Shown here piece after piece: positions 10,001 through 21,844 of a DNA stretch of 64,000 nt; within the stretch, counting starts at the first letter, position 1, and every line of letters begins with the position of its first letter. The position numbers and the translations under genes are program-made. The DNA lies in NCBI RefSeq assembly GCF_024710845.1, contig NZ_JANJTZ010000053.1:62001-126000 (forward strand), read 5' to 3'. The notes under the pieces are model-generated. The model did not search any database. It was not told where the DNA came from and worked only from the letters and a program-made list of their open reading frames with translations. This stretch comes from Mesorhizobium sp. (lineage in GTDB: Bacteria; Pseudomonadota; Alphaproteobacteria; Rhizobiales; Rhizobiaceae).

Positions 10001-12755
10001 AGCACGGTCCGACGATCTGGTGCGCGTCATCGACCAGGCGGACGCCAGGTTCAGCGAACGCGTCGAAATGGCATCCGGCATGATCTCGGCCCGCGCCGAC
10101 GACCTTGCCCGTGCCGTCGAGCAGATCGACGGCCGGCTGGTCGAGCGGATCGACCTGGTGACCAGCGCCGCCGACGCGCGCGCCGACGATCTCTCGAAGA
10201 CCATCCAGCAGATCGACGGCAAGATTTCCGAACGCATCGTCCTCGCTTCCGATCTCATCAACGCGCGGGCGAACGACCTGTCGAACACGATCAGCCAGGT
10301 CGACGACCGGCTCGCCCAGCATGTCGACATCGCCGCCGACAAGCTCACCGAGCGCGCCCAGGATCTGGTGCGCACCTTCGATGATGCCGATTCGAAGATC
10401 GTCGAACGCATCGACTACGCTTCGGGTCTGTTCAACGCCCGGGCCGAGGATGTCGCCCGCACTTTCGCGAACGTCGATCGCGCAATCGAGGATCGCCTGA
10501 ACGTCGCCGCCAGCACCATCACCGAAAAGGTGGGAGAGCTCGACCGCACCTTCAGCGACGCCGACCAAAAGTTCGCCGAACGCATCGACCTCGCGGCGGC
10601 CGCGATGGCCGCGCGCGCCGATGACCTGTCGCGGGCTTTCGACAATGTCGATCAGAAGCTCGTCGACCGGATCGACTATGCGGGCAGCGCGCTTTCCGCC
10701 CGTGCGGAGGACTTCGCCGGCGTCTTTGACGCAGCCGACCGCAAGCTCGCCATGCGTCTCGAGGAAGGTTCGGCCGCGCTGTCCGATCACGCCGACGGCA
10801 TCGTGCGCGCTTTCGACGATGTCGACCGCAAGCTGGTCGAGCGTACCGAGCAGACTGCGGAGGAACTGCACTCGCGGGCCCGCGCCATCGAGGACACGCT
10901 CGTCAACATCGAGCACCGCCTCGGCGACAGCGCCGATTCGATCGTTGCGCAGATGGGCAACCAGATCGATTCGGTCGAGCGTCGTCTGGCGGAAGGTGCC
11001 GAACTCGTCGGCCAGAAGCTGATCGAACAGGTCTCGGTCTCCGAGGCTCAGCTCGTGTCGCGTGCAAACGTCATCGCCGAAACCTTCGCGGCGGTGAACA
11101 AGCATATCGGCCAGCGCACCAACGAGGCCGCTTCCACCTTCGATGCGCACACGCGCGAGCTGAGCGAGATGCTCGCCAATCGCACGGCCGAGATCGGCCG
11201 CGTGCTCGACGAACAGGCCAAGCCCCTCGTCGAGAAGTTCTCCGAGAGCGGCGGCGAACTGCAGCGCAGCCTCGAGGAGGCGACCCATGCCGCGACGGAG
11301 CGTCTGCGCACCGAGAATGCGGCCCTGGTCAACGCGCTCGCAAGCCGCACCGCCGAGACTCTGGCCGCGGTCGACAAGGCGCGCAACAGCCTTGGCGAAG
11401 GCGTTGCGGACCTGATCGACAGGCTGGCATCGTCGAACGCCCAGCTCGGACATCTGATCAACGTGGCGTCCAACAACCTCTCCGAGCTCGAGGAGCGGCT
11501 CTCGGGAACGACCCATTCCTTCGCCACCTCGGCGGAGAAGGCGGCGCAGACCTTCTCGAGTTCCGCGCGTCTCATCGACGTCAACGCGACGAAACTCACC
11601 GAGCTGTCGTCCAGCACGCTCAAGGACATCGCCGCGATCGCGCATCGCTTCGACGACCACAGCCGGGTGCTGGCCTCGGCGTCCGACCTCCTCGGTTCGG
11701 CGCAGTCCAACCTCGCCTCGACGCTCGACGACCGCCAGTCGGCACTCGAGACGCTGGCCGTCGGCCTCGTCAAGAAGTCCGAGGACATCGAGCGTGTCAT
11801 GCGCTCCTTCGAGAACCTCGTGGAACGCGCCTTCGACAAGGCCGATGGGCGTGCCCGCGAGACGACCGAGCACATGCGCAACGCCGTCTCGGAGGTGGTG
11901 GAATCCGCGACCCAACGCTTCGCCGATGCGACGCAGGAAATCCGCCGCTCTGCCAGCACCATCCGCACTGAGCTGGAAGAGACCCGCAACGAGTTGCGCA
12001 AGGGTGTCCTCGACCTGCCGGAAGAGACCAAAGAGACGACCTCGGCAATGCGTCGCGCAGTCGCCGAACAGATCAACGCGCTCAAGGAACTGTCCGACAT
12101 CGTGGCGCGCTCGGGCCGCACGTTCGACAATGGCGGCAAGTCTGCGTCGCTGCCACGGTCGGCGCCGCCCGCTGCCCGCCTCGACGCCCCGGCTCCCCGC
12201 GCGCCTGAGCCACAGAAGCGTCCGCCGGTTGAGCCGCAACGCGCCGAAGCGCCCCGCCCTGCAGCGCCGCGTGCGCCCGCTCCGCGGCAGCCGGAACCCG
12301 CCCAGGGCGGCTGGGTCAGCAACCTGCTGCGCCGTGCCTCGGAAGAAGGTGAAGCGGAACCTGTTGCGCCCGCCCCTGCCCGTGCCGAGGCGCCCCAGCG
12401 GTCGCCGCTGCACGTCGTCGAATCGCTCAACTCGCTGTCGGTCGATATCGCGCGCGCGATCGATCACGACGCGTCGATCGAACTGTGGGACAGGTATCGC
12501 CGGGGCGAGCGCAATGTGTTCACCCGCCGGCTCTACACGCTGAAAGGCCAGCAGACGTTCGACGAGATCCGTCGCAAATACGAGGCCGAGCCCGAGTTCC
12601 GCTCGGCGGTGGACCGCTACTGCGACGACTTCGAACGCCTGATCGCAGATGTCACCCGGACGGACCGCGATTCGATGATGGCGCAGACCTATCTCTCTTC
12701 CGACACCGGCAAGGTCTACACCATGCTGGCGCATGCGAGCGGACGCCTGAAATAG
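7023..12755 (+). CDS. Giant membrane-anchored coiled-coil repeat protein, Growth Pole Ring (GPR/RgsE)-like
   Basis: 1910 aa: Ser/Ala/Pro-rich N-terminus, two TM segments (about nt 7519-7704), long helical region with 36-aa and 29-aa tandem repeats, Pro-rich linker (about 12160-12330), conserved-looking C-terminal module. Size and architecture match the Rhizobiales polar-growth protein GPR. Confidence 0.8.
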   Translation: MARKPNTTSPIDRDVDKELEKALEFDLNGVEEIDFSSSMDELEAQISQAADDLVKESRGGTTSASPQAASTGSSSSQTATASRSAPNAAGKATASTSKSAANTPAAPSTASAGSGARKGEPLRPVEAPASSSAPGPISFQPANDDRQREYQSVQQSLARGTSRTLSVSMALLSVAWIAGGLALGHVLYAPQIWAIRSMQQLLAMPQVIALAIGIVVPLLLFWAFAAMMRRAQEMRLAAQSIAEAAFRLTEPENLAEDRVRKVSQAVRREVQAMGEGIERTLARAVELETLVHTEVNELERAYSENEMRIRSLVDGLGSEREAVITHAERVRASISGAHELLKEQLTSSSTVIHDSVADASTRLTSMISGSGEILVNRINDSGRAIYSAIDERMDTISDRIITSGEAFASLLDTRIATLTDRTDEASRALSDMLDSRTSDMVSLLGGTSRTLAEEFDSRLAGIERTLAERGQTLIGEFETRVQALDQGTATLNAALEARARQINETLIERAREIAGAFSAGKEGMAGVIEETKSRIGADLAELVMSTSTMLEGRANEFTQRLEGGRHLISTALDTDLARLADARAALDETVGAHAMKLAEGRNYLSSILQEDLARVEETRAELDQRLEGHAQMLAQGRTVLTNALDDDMRRLAEARAEIDARIADHTATLDEGRSFLSRVLDEDLAKLEQIRGEIDRRVEAHSHLLSEGRSVLSGVMDEDLAKLAQARAAIDASVERHVEKLAEGRDIMTHALQSDLEKLAATRAEIDSAIQSGIARLADGQGDVGQALSLEMAKIEDAFRSQIGVVEGRTQAIEAALANGVENVRTVLERSAGAVAGALRDRVLEITAALTEDAGQAFQDADQKIAERIDLANTAFSARAAEIAKAFEEVDGRIVGRIDQVSDAISRRTDEFALTIDHVDGKLAGRIDAASGIIANRADELSRAFEQVDEKLGERIQEVTTVVATRVGDLSRAVAKVDERLSERIDQTSSTIAARSDDLVRVIDQADARFSERVEMASGMISARADDLARAVEQIDGRLVERIDLVTSAADARADDLSKTIQQIDGKISERIVLASDLINARANDLSNTISQVDDRLAQHVDIAADKLTERAQDLVRTFDDADSKIVERIDYASGLFNARAEDVARTFANVDRAIEDRLNVAASTITEKVGELDRTFSDADQKFAERIDLAAAAMAARADDLSRAFDNVDQKLVDRIDYAGSALSARAEDFAGVFDAADRKLAMRLEEGSAALSDHADGIVRAFDDVDRKLVERTEQTAEELHSRARAIEDTLVNIEHRLGDSADSIVAQMGNQIDSVERRLAEGAELVGQKLIEQVSVSEAQLVSRANVIAETFAAVNKHIGQRTNEAASTFDAHTRELSEMLANRTAEIGRVLDEQAKPLVEKFSESGGELQRSLEEATHAATERLRTENAALVNALASRTAETLAAVDKARNSLGEGVADLIDRLASSNAQLGHLINVASNNLSELEERLSGTTHSFATSAEKAAQTFSSSARLIDVNATKLTELSSSTLKDIAAIAHRFDDHSRVLASASDLLGSAQSNLASTLDDRQSALETLAVGLVKKSEDIERVMRSFENLVERAFDKADGRARETTEHMRNAVSEVVESATQRFADATQEIRRSASTIRTELEETRNELRKGVLDLPEETKETTSAMRRAVAEQINALKELSDIVARSGRTFDNGGKSASLPRSAPPAARLDAPAPRAPEPQKRPPVEPQRAEAPRPAAPRAPAPRQPEPAQGGWVSNLLRRASEEGEAEPVAPAPARAEAPQRSPLHVVESLNSLSVDIARAIDHDASIELWDRYRRGERNVFTRRLYTLKGQQTFDEIRRKYEAEPEFRSAVDRYCDDFERLIADVTRTDRDSMMAQTYLSSDTGKVYTMLAHASGRLK
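8745..9392 (+). repeat. Six consecutive 108-bp (36-aa) coding repeats
   Basis: Units such as DLARVEETRAELDQRLEGHAQMLAQGRTVLTNALDD / DMRRLAEARAEIDARIADHTATLDEGRSFLSRVLDE / DLAKLEQIRGEIDRRVEAHSHLLSEGRSVLSGVMDE; every unit counted as 36 residues. Confidence 0.9.
9573..10877 (+). repeat. Fifteen consecutive 87-bp (29-aa) coding repeats
   Basis: Units such as ADDLARAVEQIDGRLVERIDLVTSAADAR / ADDLSKTIQQIDGKISERIVLASDLINAR / ADDLSRAFDNVDQKLVDRIDYAGSALSAR; gap-free 29-residue register, with a degenerate 16th unit following. Confidence 0.92.
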
Positions 12756-12782
12756 GCTCTATAATTGCTTGAATATCAAAAC

Positions 12783-12812
12783 AAAGGGCGGTGCCGAGGC
12801 ACCGCCCTTTTC
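12783..12812. terminator. Bidirectional intrinsic terminator between the convergent repeat-protein gene and eno
   Basis: Inverted repeat aaagggcggtgcc-ga-ggcaccgcccttt, followed by T-rich sequence on both strands. Confidence 0.8.
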
Positions 12813-12843
12813 ATTCTGAGATTGCGCGTCTCAGCGCATCGGA

Positions 12844-14265
<1,422 letters not shown>

Positions 14266-14631
14266 TCAGTACCAGTAGGGCGGGACCTTGTAGTAGTCGT
14301 AGGAGGCATCCCGCGCGGCCTTACCGTCGTCGCCGGTGAGTTCGTTGATCGAATAGGCGGGCGCAGCCTTCAACTGCTCCTGTGAGAACGGCACGACATA
14401 GCCGCCGCGGCTCTTCTCGTAGTCGAGCGTCGACCACGGGATCGCGTGATACTTCTCGCCGATGCCGAGGAACCCGCCGAAGCCGATGACGGCGAACATG
14501 ATGCCGTTGGAGGATTTCTCCAGCATGACGTCCTCGATGACGCCGATCTTCTGGCCCGCCGTGCTGAAGACGTCCGTGCCGATCACCCTGGAGGCGGGGA
14601 TGGCGTTCGTGTGTCCTGTATGGGTGTTCAT
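14266..14631 (-). CDS. PRC-barrel domain protein
   Basis: VIGTDVFSTAGQKIGVIEDVMLEKSSNGIMFAVIGFGGFLGIGEKYHAIPWSTLDY typical of PRC-barrel proteins; start at MNTHTGHT. Confidence 0.85.
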   Translation of the reverse strand: MNTHTGHTNAIPASRVIGTDVFSTAGQKIGVIEDVMLEKSSNGIMFAVIGFGGFLGIGEKYHAIPWSTLDYEKSRGGYVVPFSQEQLKAAPAYSINELTGDDGKAARDASYDYYKVPPYWY

Positions 14632-14760
14632 GAGGGCTCCCTTCGAGTCATTGCGTTCGACGAGAGAACGAACGCGGGCTCGAGCGGTTGCTCTCACATT
14701 GGCTCACGTTAAGTAATATTGAGAAATATTTCGTGATCGTGTACTGCGAAACCAGTTCGC

Positions 14761-15597
14761 TCAGCGCGACCGTTTGGCGATGCGATCAAATTCCATCAGC
14801 CGTTCGATCAGCGCCCGCATATCCTTGAGCGGTACCATATTCGGCCCGTCCGACGAGGTCGAGTTGTCAGGATCCTGATGCGTCTCGATGAAGACGCCGG
14901 CGACGCCCACCGCTACCGCGGCGCGTGCCAAAGTCTCCACGAAACGACGCTCGCCCCCGGACGAGCCGCCCTGGCCGCCGGGCTGCTGCACCGAATGCGT
15001 CGCGTCGAAGATCACGGGGGCGCCGATCTCGGCCATGATCGGCAGCGCGCGCATGTCGGAGACCAGCGTGTTGTAGCCGAACGAGACGCCGCGTTCGGTT
15101 ACCAGCACGTTCGGATTGCCGGAACCGGTTATCTTGGCGACGACGTTCTTCATGTCCCAAGGGGCGAGGAACTGGCCCTTCTTGACGTTGACGACCTTGC
15201 CGGTCCTCGCCGTCGCGACCAGCATATCGGTCTGGCGCGACAGGAACGCGGGGATCTGCAGCACGTCGACCACATCGGCGACGATCGCGCATTGCTCCTC
15301 GGTGTGAACGTCAGTCAGGATCGAGATGCCAAGAGCCTCCCGTAGATCGGCGAATACCGGCAATGCCGCGTCGAGGCCCGCGCCTCGAGTGGCGCCGAGC
15401 GAGGTGCGGTTGGCCTTGTCGTAGCTCGTCTTGTAGACGAAGCCGATGCCGAGTTCGGCAGTCAACTCCTTCAACGCACCTGCCATGTCGAAAGCGTGCT
15501 GGCGGGATTCGAGCTGGCAAGGGCCGGCAATGAGCGTCAGCGGCCCTGAATTGGAGAAGCTCGCGGTTCCGACCGTCACGTTTGCGTTGGGCTGCAT
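14761..15597 (-). CDS. kdsA: 3-deoxy-8-phosphooctulonate synthase
   Basis: LIAGPCQLESRQHAFDMAGAL, YKTSYDKANRTS, LTDVHTEEQC and DATHSVQQPGG motifs. Confidence 0.97.
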   Translation of the reverse strand: MQPNANVTVGTASFSNSGPLTLIAGPCQLESRQHAFDMAGALKELTAELGIGFVYKTSYDKANRTSLGATRGAGLDAALPVFADLREALGISILTDVHTEEQCAIVADVVDVLQIPAFLSRQTDMLVATARTGKVVNVKKGQFLAPWDMKNVVAKITGSGNPNVLVTERGVSFGYNTLVSDMRALPIMAEIGAPVIFDATHSVQQPGGQGGSSGGERRFVETLARAAVAVGVAGVFIETHQDPDNSTSSDGPNMVPLKDMRALIERLMEFDRIAKRSR

Positions 15598-16445
15598 CAG
15601 TTCGGTCTCCTGAAGATGAAGGTCGCGCCTTGCCCCTTGGCCGGCGGAACCACCAGCCCAGCGGGGGTCGCTTGAAATCCGATACCGCCGGCATCGAGAG
15701 CTCGCCGTGTCGCTTCGATATCCGAGACGTTGAAGACGATCGCGGCCAGCGTCGCATCGCTTTGCGCGATCCCGGCGGGGTCATCGGGCCGCAACAGTCT
15801 GAGCGTCGCGTTCGTGAACTCGGCCGTGTGCGTCGTGTCATGCGGCGTCCGGCCGACGGCGCGCTCGATCAGCCCGACGAAGGAGCTTGCGTGCTCGCCT
15901 GCGATGATCTCGCCAATCCCCGTCGCGCCATTGGCGTGCCGCTCAAGCGAACTGCGGTCGATGGTCGGCGCATTGATCCGCTGGCAGGTGAACAGGAAAG
16001 CGTCGGCGGTCTCGATGTCAGCCGCAAAGGCAAGCTTGAAGGTCGCGGTGTCGATGTTGCCGAGCGCATCGGCCGCAGGGCGGGAGAAATTGAGCATGTC
16101 TCCTCCCGAAATGTCCGCCCTGGCAAAAGCAGAGTGGTCGCGGTCCGCGTCGTCAGAGGCCAGGACGACCGCCGAGAACCCTTCCTCGCCCCGCATTGCG
16201 CGATAGACATGGTCGCGTGCGACGAAGACGTTGCCGTGTGCAATCGCCGAGGCGGCCGTTTCGCCTTCGCCAACCGCGAGCGCCTCCAGAAACGTCCCAC
16301 CCGGAAAGTAGACGCAGGCGTTGACGGTGCCGAACGGATGCACGCCCGTCGGCGCGACAGTGAAGCCGAGCCGCGTCAGCCTCTCGCGGGCCGCGTCGAG
16401 GCTGGCGGTGGGCAAAACGAGATGGTCAAGCGCGCGCTGGGTCAT
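15597..16445 (-). CDS. VOC (glyoxalase-like) family protein
   Basis: LDHLVLPTASLDAARERLTRLGFTVAPTGVHPFGTVNACVYF; stop and the kdsA ATG share one base (TGATG). Confidence 0.85.
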   Translation of the reverse strand: MTQRALDHLVLPTASLDAARERLTRLGFTVAPTGVHPFGTVNACVYFPGGTFLEALAVGEGETAASAIAHGNVFVARDHVYRAMRGEEGFSAVVLASDDADRDHSAFARADISGGDMLNFSRPAADALGNIDTATFKLAFAADIETADAFLFTCQRINAPTIDRSSLERHANGATGIGEIIAGEHASSFVGLIERAVGRTPHDTTHTAEFTNATLRLLRPDDPAGIAQSDATLAAIVFNVSDIEATRRALDAGGIGFQATPAGLVVPPAKGQGATFIFRRPN

Positions 16446-16510
16446 CGCGGCACCATGTGGCCCAGAACGGTGCCGAATGGAAGCCCGCCGAAGCGGTCAA
16501 TGCCCGATGG

Positions 16511-18313
16511 TCAGTGATTGTCGCGCGGAACGCCGCTCGTGTGCGCCACGTCGCGATATTTGACCGCCGGTTTCAGGACCATGCCTTCGGAAAGCTGGTC
16601 GACCATACCGCGCTGGATCTCCTGCCAGGGCGTCTGGTGCTTCGGATAACGATAGCCGCCATTGTTCTGCAGTTCGGCGCGCCGACGCGTGATCTCGTCG
16701 TCGGTGACGAGGATGTCGGCCGTGCCTTTCCTGAGATCGACGCGGACACGATCGCCCGAGCGCAACAACGCCAGCCCGCCGCCGACCGCCGCCTCCGGCG
16801 AGGCGTTGAGGATCGACGGACTGCCCGAGGTGCCGGATTGCCGTCCGTCGCCGATGCACGGCAGCGAGTGGATGCCTTGCCGGATGAGGTAGGCCGGGGG
16901 CTGCATATTCACCACCTCTGCCGCGCCCGGATAGCCGACCGGACCGGCGCCGCGCATGAACAGGATCGTGTTTTCGGTGAGGCCGAGAGCCGGGTCGTCG
17001 ATGCGCGCGTGGTATTCCTCGGGTCCGTCGAAAACCTGCGCCGTGCCTTCGAAGGCGTCCGGATCGCGTGGATTGGACAGGTAGCGCAGACGGAACTCTT
17101 CCGAGATCACGCTGGTCTTCATGATCGCGGAATCGAACAGGTTGCCCTTCAGGTTGATGAAGCCCGCGTCTTTCTTCAGAGGGGCCGAAACGGTCCGGAT
17201 CACCTTCTCGTCCATGTTTTCGACATTGGCGCAGTTCGCGCCCATCGTCTTGCCGTTGACCGTCATCGCATCCGGGTTCGGCAGCAGTCCGCCCTTCATC
17301 AGTTCCGCCACCACCGCCGGAACGCCGCCGGCATGATGATAGTCCTCGCCGAGATATTCGCCCGCCGGCTGCAGGTTGACCAGCAGCGGGATCTTGTGTC
17401 CGACCGCCTGCCAGTCGTCGTTGTCGAGCTTTACGCCGAGATGGCGCGCGATCGCGTTCAGATGGATCGGAGCGTTGGTGGAGCCGCCGATCGCGGAATT
17501 GACGACGATCGCGTTCTCGAAGGCTTGGCGGGTCATGATGTCCGAGGGCTTCAGGTCCTCATGCACCATCGCGACGATGCGCTTGCCGGTTTCGTAGGAG
17601 ATCTGTCCACGCTCGCGATAGGGAGCGGGAATGGCCGCGGCGCCGGGCAGCTGCATGCCGAGGGCCTCGGCAAGGCTGTTCATCGTCGTCGCGGTGCCCA
17701 TCGTGTTGCAGTAGCCAACCGATGGCGCCGACGACGCGACGATGTCCATGAACTGGTCGTAGTCGATTTCGCCGGCAGCGAGCTTCTCGCGCGATTTCCA
17801 GACGATCGTGCCCGAGCCGGTGCGTTCGCCGCGATGCCAGCCGTTGAGCATCGGGCCGACCGAAAGCGCGATCGCCGGGATGTTCACCGTCGCGGCCGCC
17901 ATCAAGAGCGCCGGCGTGGTCTTGTCGCAGCCGATGGTCAGCACGACGCCGTCCAGCGGATAGCCGTACAGAACCTCGACGAGGCTGAGATAGGCCAGAT
18001 TGCGGTCGAGCGAGGCCGTCGGACGCTTGCCGGTCTCCTGGATCGGGTGGCAGGGGAACTCGAACGGCACGCCGCCGGCGGCCTCGATGCCGGCGCGCAC
18101 CCGCTTGGCGAGCTCGATATGGTGCCGGTTGCAGGGCGAAAGGTCGGATCCGGTCTGCGCAATGCCGATCAACGGCTTGCCGGACTGCAGTTCCTCGCGG
18201 GTCAGGCCGAAGTTCAGGTAGCGTTCGAGGTAGAGCGCCGTCATGCCCGGATTGTCGGGATTGTCGAACCACTCACGCGAGCGCAAGCGCCTGGTTCCGT
18301 TTCCAACCGACAT
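16511..18313 (-). CDS. IlvD/Edd family dehydratase, sugar-acid (xylonate/arabonate) dehydratase type
   Basis: [55 protein letters not shown] resembles XylD/AraC-type sugar-acid dehydratases more than canonical IlvD; start chosen at MSVGNGTRR. Confidence 0.85.
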   Translation of the reverse strand: MSVGNGTRRLRSREWFDNPDNPGMTALYLERYLNFGLTREELQSGKPLIGIAQTGSDLSPCNRHHIELAKRVRAGIEAAGGVPFEFPCHPIQETGKRPTASLDRNLAYLSLVEVLYGYPLDGVVLTIGCDKTTPALLMAAATVNIPAIALSVGPMLNGWHRGERTGSGTIVWKSREKLAAGEIDYDQFMDIVASSAPSVGYCNTMGTATTMNSLAEALGMQLPGAAAIPAPYRERGQISYETGKRIVAMVHEDLKPSDIMTRQAFENAIVVNSAIGGSTNAPIHLNAIARHLGVKLDNDDWQAVGHKIPLLVNLQPAGEYLGEDYHHAGGVPAVVAELMKGGLLPNPDAMTVNGKTMGANCANVENMDEKVIRTVSAPLKKDAGFINLKGNLFDSAIMKTSVISEEFRLRYLSNPRDPDAFEGTAQVFDGPEEYHARIDDPALGLTENTILFMRGAGPVGYPGAAEVVNMQPPAYLIRQGIHSLPCIGDGRQSGTSGSPSILNASPEAAVGGGLALLRSGDRVRVDLRKGTADILVTDDEITRRRAELQNNGGYRYPKHQTPWQEIQRGMVDQLSEGMVLKPAVKYRDVAHTSGVPRDNH

Positions 18314-18480
18314 GTCATCCTCCGCAATCTGCCATACTAGTGAAATGGCGCCATAGGGATATGGCATCGCATTTGCGCCCGCAAGCGTGTCCGCCGACCC
18401 GAGAGGGGCGGACTTTGGTGCGATAGACAAGGAGGACCCCCTCCGCTACTCCCACTCAAGATAGAAATCGGGAGGAAGCC

Positions 18481-18933
18481 ATGGCAGTCGACATGCAGGG
18501 TGAAGAGCGAATCGAAGCTCCCATCGCCAAGGTATGGGCAGCACTGAACGATCCGGACGTATTGAAAGCCTGCATTCCGGGCTGCGAAACGCTGGAGAAG
18601 AAGTCGGACACCCAGCTCGCTGCGACCGTAGCGCTCAAGATCGGCCCGATCAAGGCGCGGTTTGCGGGCGAAGTGGAACTGCAGAACCTGAAGCCGCCGC
18701 ATTCCTACACGATCGCGGGCGAAGGCAAGGGCGGAATCGCGGGCTTTGCCAAGGGCGGCGCGGACGTGGTGCTGAAGGAGGACGGCGAGAACGCGACGCT
18801 GCTCACCTACACCGCCAAGGCGGATGTTGGCGGCAAGATCGCGCAGCTCGGCAGCCGGCTGATCCAGTCGACGTCGAAGAAGCTCGCGGGGCAGTTCTTC
18901 TCGGAGTTCAACAAAAAGGTGAGCGCGGGCTGA
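18481..18933 (+). CDS. CoxG/SRPBCC family protein
   Basis: MAVDMQGEERIEAPIAKVWAALNDPDVLKACIPGCETLEK typical of CO dehydrogenase subunit G-like proteins. Confidence 0.87.
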   Translation: MAVDMQGEERIEAPIAKVWAALNDPDVLKACIPGCETLEKKSDTQLAATVALKIGPIKARFAGEVELQNLKPPHSYTIAGEGKGGIAGFAKGGADVVLKEDGENATLLTYTAKADVGGKIAQLGSRLIQSTSKKLAGQFFSEFNKKVSAG

Positions 18934-18963
18934 TAACAGTCCGCGCCAACGCCCGAATCCCGG

Positions 18964-20703
<1,740 letters not shown>

Positions 20704-20726
20704 CTTATCGCAGGAATTGCAAGGAG

Positions 20727-21596
20727 TTAGAGGACGACGACGTTCGCGCCCATGCGCACGCGATTGTAGAGGTCCATGACGTGCTCATTGACCATCCGGA
20801 AGCAGCCGTTCGAAGAATCGGTGCCGATCGTCCAGGGCTGGTTGGTGCCGTGGATGCGGATGTGGGTGTCCTTCTTGCCCTGGTAGAGATACATCGCCCG
20901 CGCCCCGAGCGGGTTTTCCGGACCACCGGGCATCCCATCCTTGTATTTCCCGTATTTCGCAGGATCGCGTTCCTGCATTTCCTTGGTCGGAATCCAGCGC
21001 GGCCATTCCTGCTTGTCCTGGATCTTGCCCGTGCCCTTGAACTTCAGGCCATCCTTGCCGACGGCGATCGCGTAGCGACGCGCCTTGCCGGAGGACTCGA
21101 CCAAGTAAAGATACTTTTCGGACGTGTTCACAACGATGGTGCCGCGCGAATACGAGCTGCTGTAGTCGACCACCTGCGGCTGGAAATCGGCCTTTACCTT
21201 GAATTTCTTGCCTTTTTTCAGCTCACGCTCGCGCAGTTCCTGGTCGCGCCTCTGTGTCTCCGGCAGCATCTGAGGCGCACCGCCAAAGAGCGCGCTGAAC
21301 AGGCCCCGCTCCTGGGTGTCGCTGCGCAATTCGGTCGGCGCGGTGACGACTGCCACTTCGACCGTCTTTTCCTTCTTGCTGGAGGCCGCGCCATTCTTCT
21401 CGGCCTTGGCTACTTTCTGTACCGACTTGCCAGGCTTCTGCTCAGCCTTCTTGTCCACCTTCTTTTCAGGTTGTGTCGCAGATGCCGTGCTCTTGACCGT
21501 CATCGTGAACGCGGAACCGCCCGACTCCGCGAAAGCCGGCGTGCCGAGGCAGAAGGACGAAACCATCCCCGCCACAACGATAGTCCTGATTCTCAT
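20727..21596 (-). CDS. L,D-transpeptidase (YkuD domain), exported
   Basis: HGTNQPWTIGTDSSNGCFRMVNEHVMDLYNRV catalytic motif; signal peptide and Lys/Ala-rich N-terminal segment. Confidence 0.92.
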   Translation of the reverse strand: MRIRTIVVAGMVSSFCLGTPAFAESGGSAFTMTVKSTASATQPEKKVDKKAEQKPGKSVQKVAKAEKNGAASSKKEKTVEVAVVTAPTELRSDTQERGLFSALFGGAPQMLPETQRRDQELRERELKKGKKFKVKADFQPQVVDYSSSYSRGTIVVNTSEKYLYLVESSGKARRYAIAVGKDGLKFKGTGKIQDKQEWPRWIPTKEMQERDPAKYGKYKDGMPGGPENPLGARAMYLYQGKKDTHIRIHGTNQPWTIGTDSSNGCFRMVNEHVMDLYNRVRMGANVVVL

Positions 21597-21844
21597 TTCA
21601 ACAACCCCACTCCAATGGTCTCTGGCCGCCCAACAGCCCTGGTAGCAGACCTCGCGCTCGCGACGTCGTGCAAACCTATGGGGTCCTTATAGTTGCGAAT
21701 CGGTCAAGCTCTCAAGCGGTTGCGAAGGTCGCCATCCTTCACATTGGCGTCAGATCGAAAGTAAATTGCTAAAAGGTCACAGTTTGTGGCGCGGCCGCAA
21801 CAGTACATGCGTCCGCGAGACGATGCGCGTTTCGGATCGGCCGT

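Noticed and set aside
8745-10877. Repeats considered as CRISPR or intergenic repeat DNA
   Set aside because: Repeats are in-frame multiples of 3 (108 and 87 bp), diverged at DNA level, with no spacers and no cas genes; they are protein repeats.
11048-12430. 460-aa Ser-rich - strand ORF inside the giant gene
   Set aside because: Another antisense frame; Ser/Arg/Ala bias from reverse-reading Glu/Ala/Arg codons.
7002-12734. 1910-aa antisense ORF almost exactly mirroring the giant repeat gene
   Set aside because: It is in codon register with the sense gene, so it stays open simply because the sense frame has no TTA, CTA or TCA codons, which are rare at this GC content. The translation is a His/Asp/Arg-rich repeat mirror with no protein-like features.
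16457-18340. 627-aa + strand ORF opposite the IlvD/Edd-type gene
   Set aside because: Antisense shadow; sense protein is clearly conserved.
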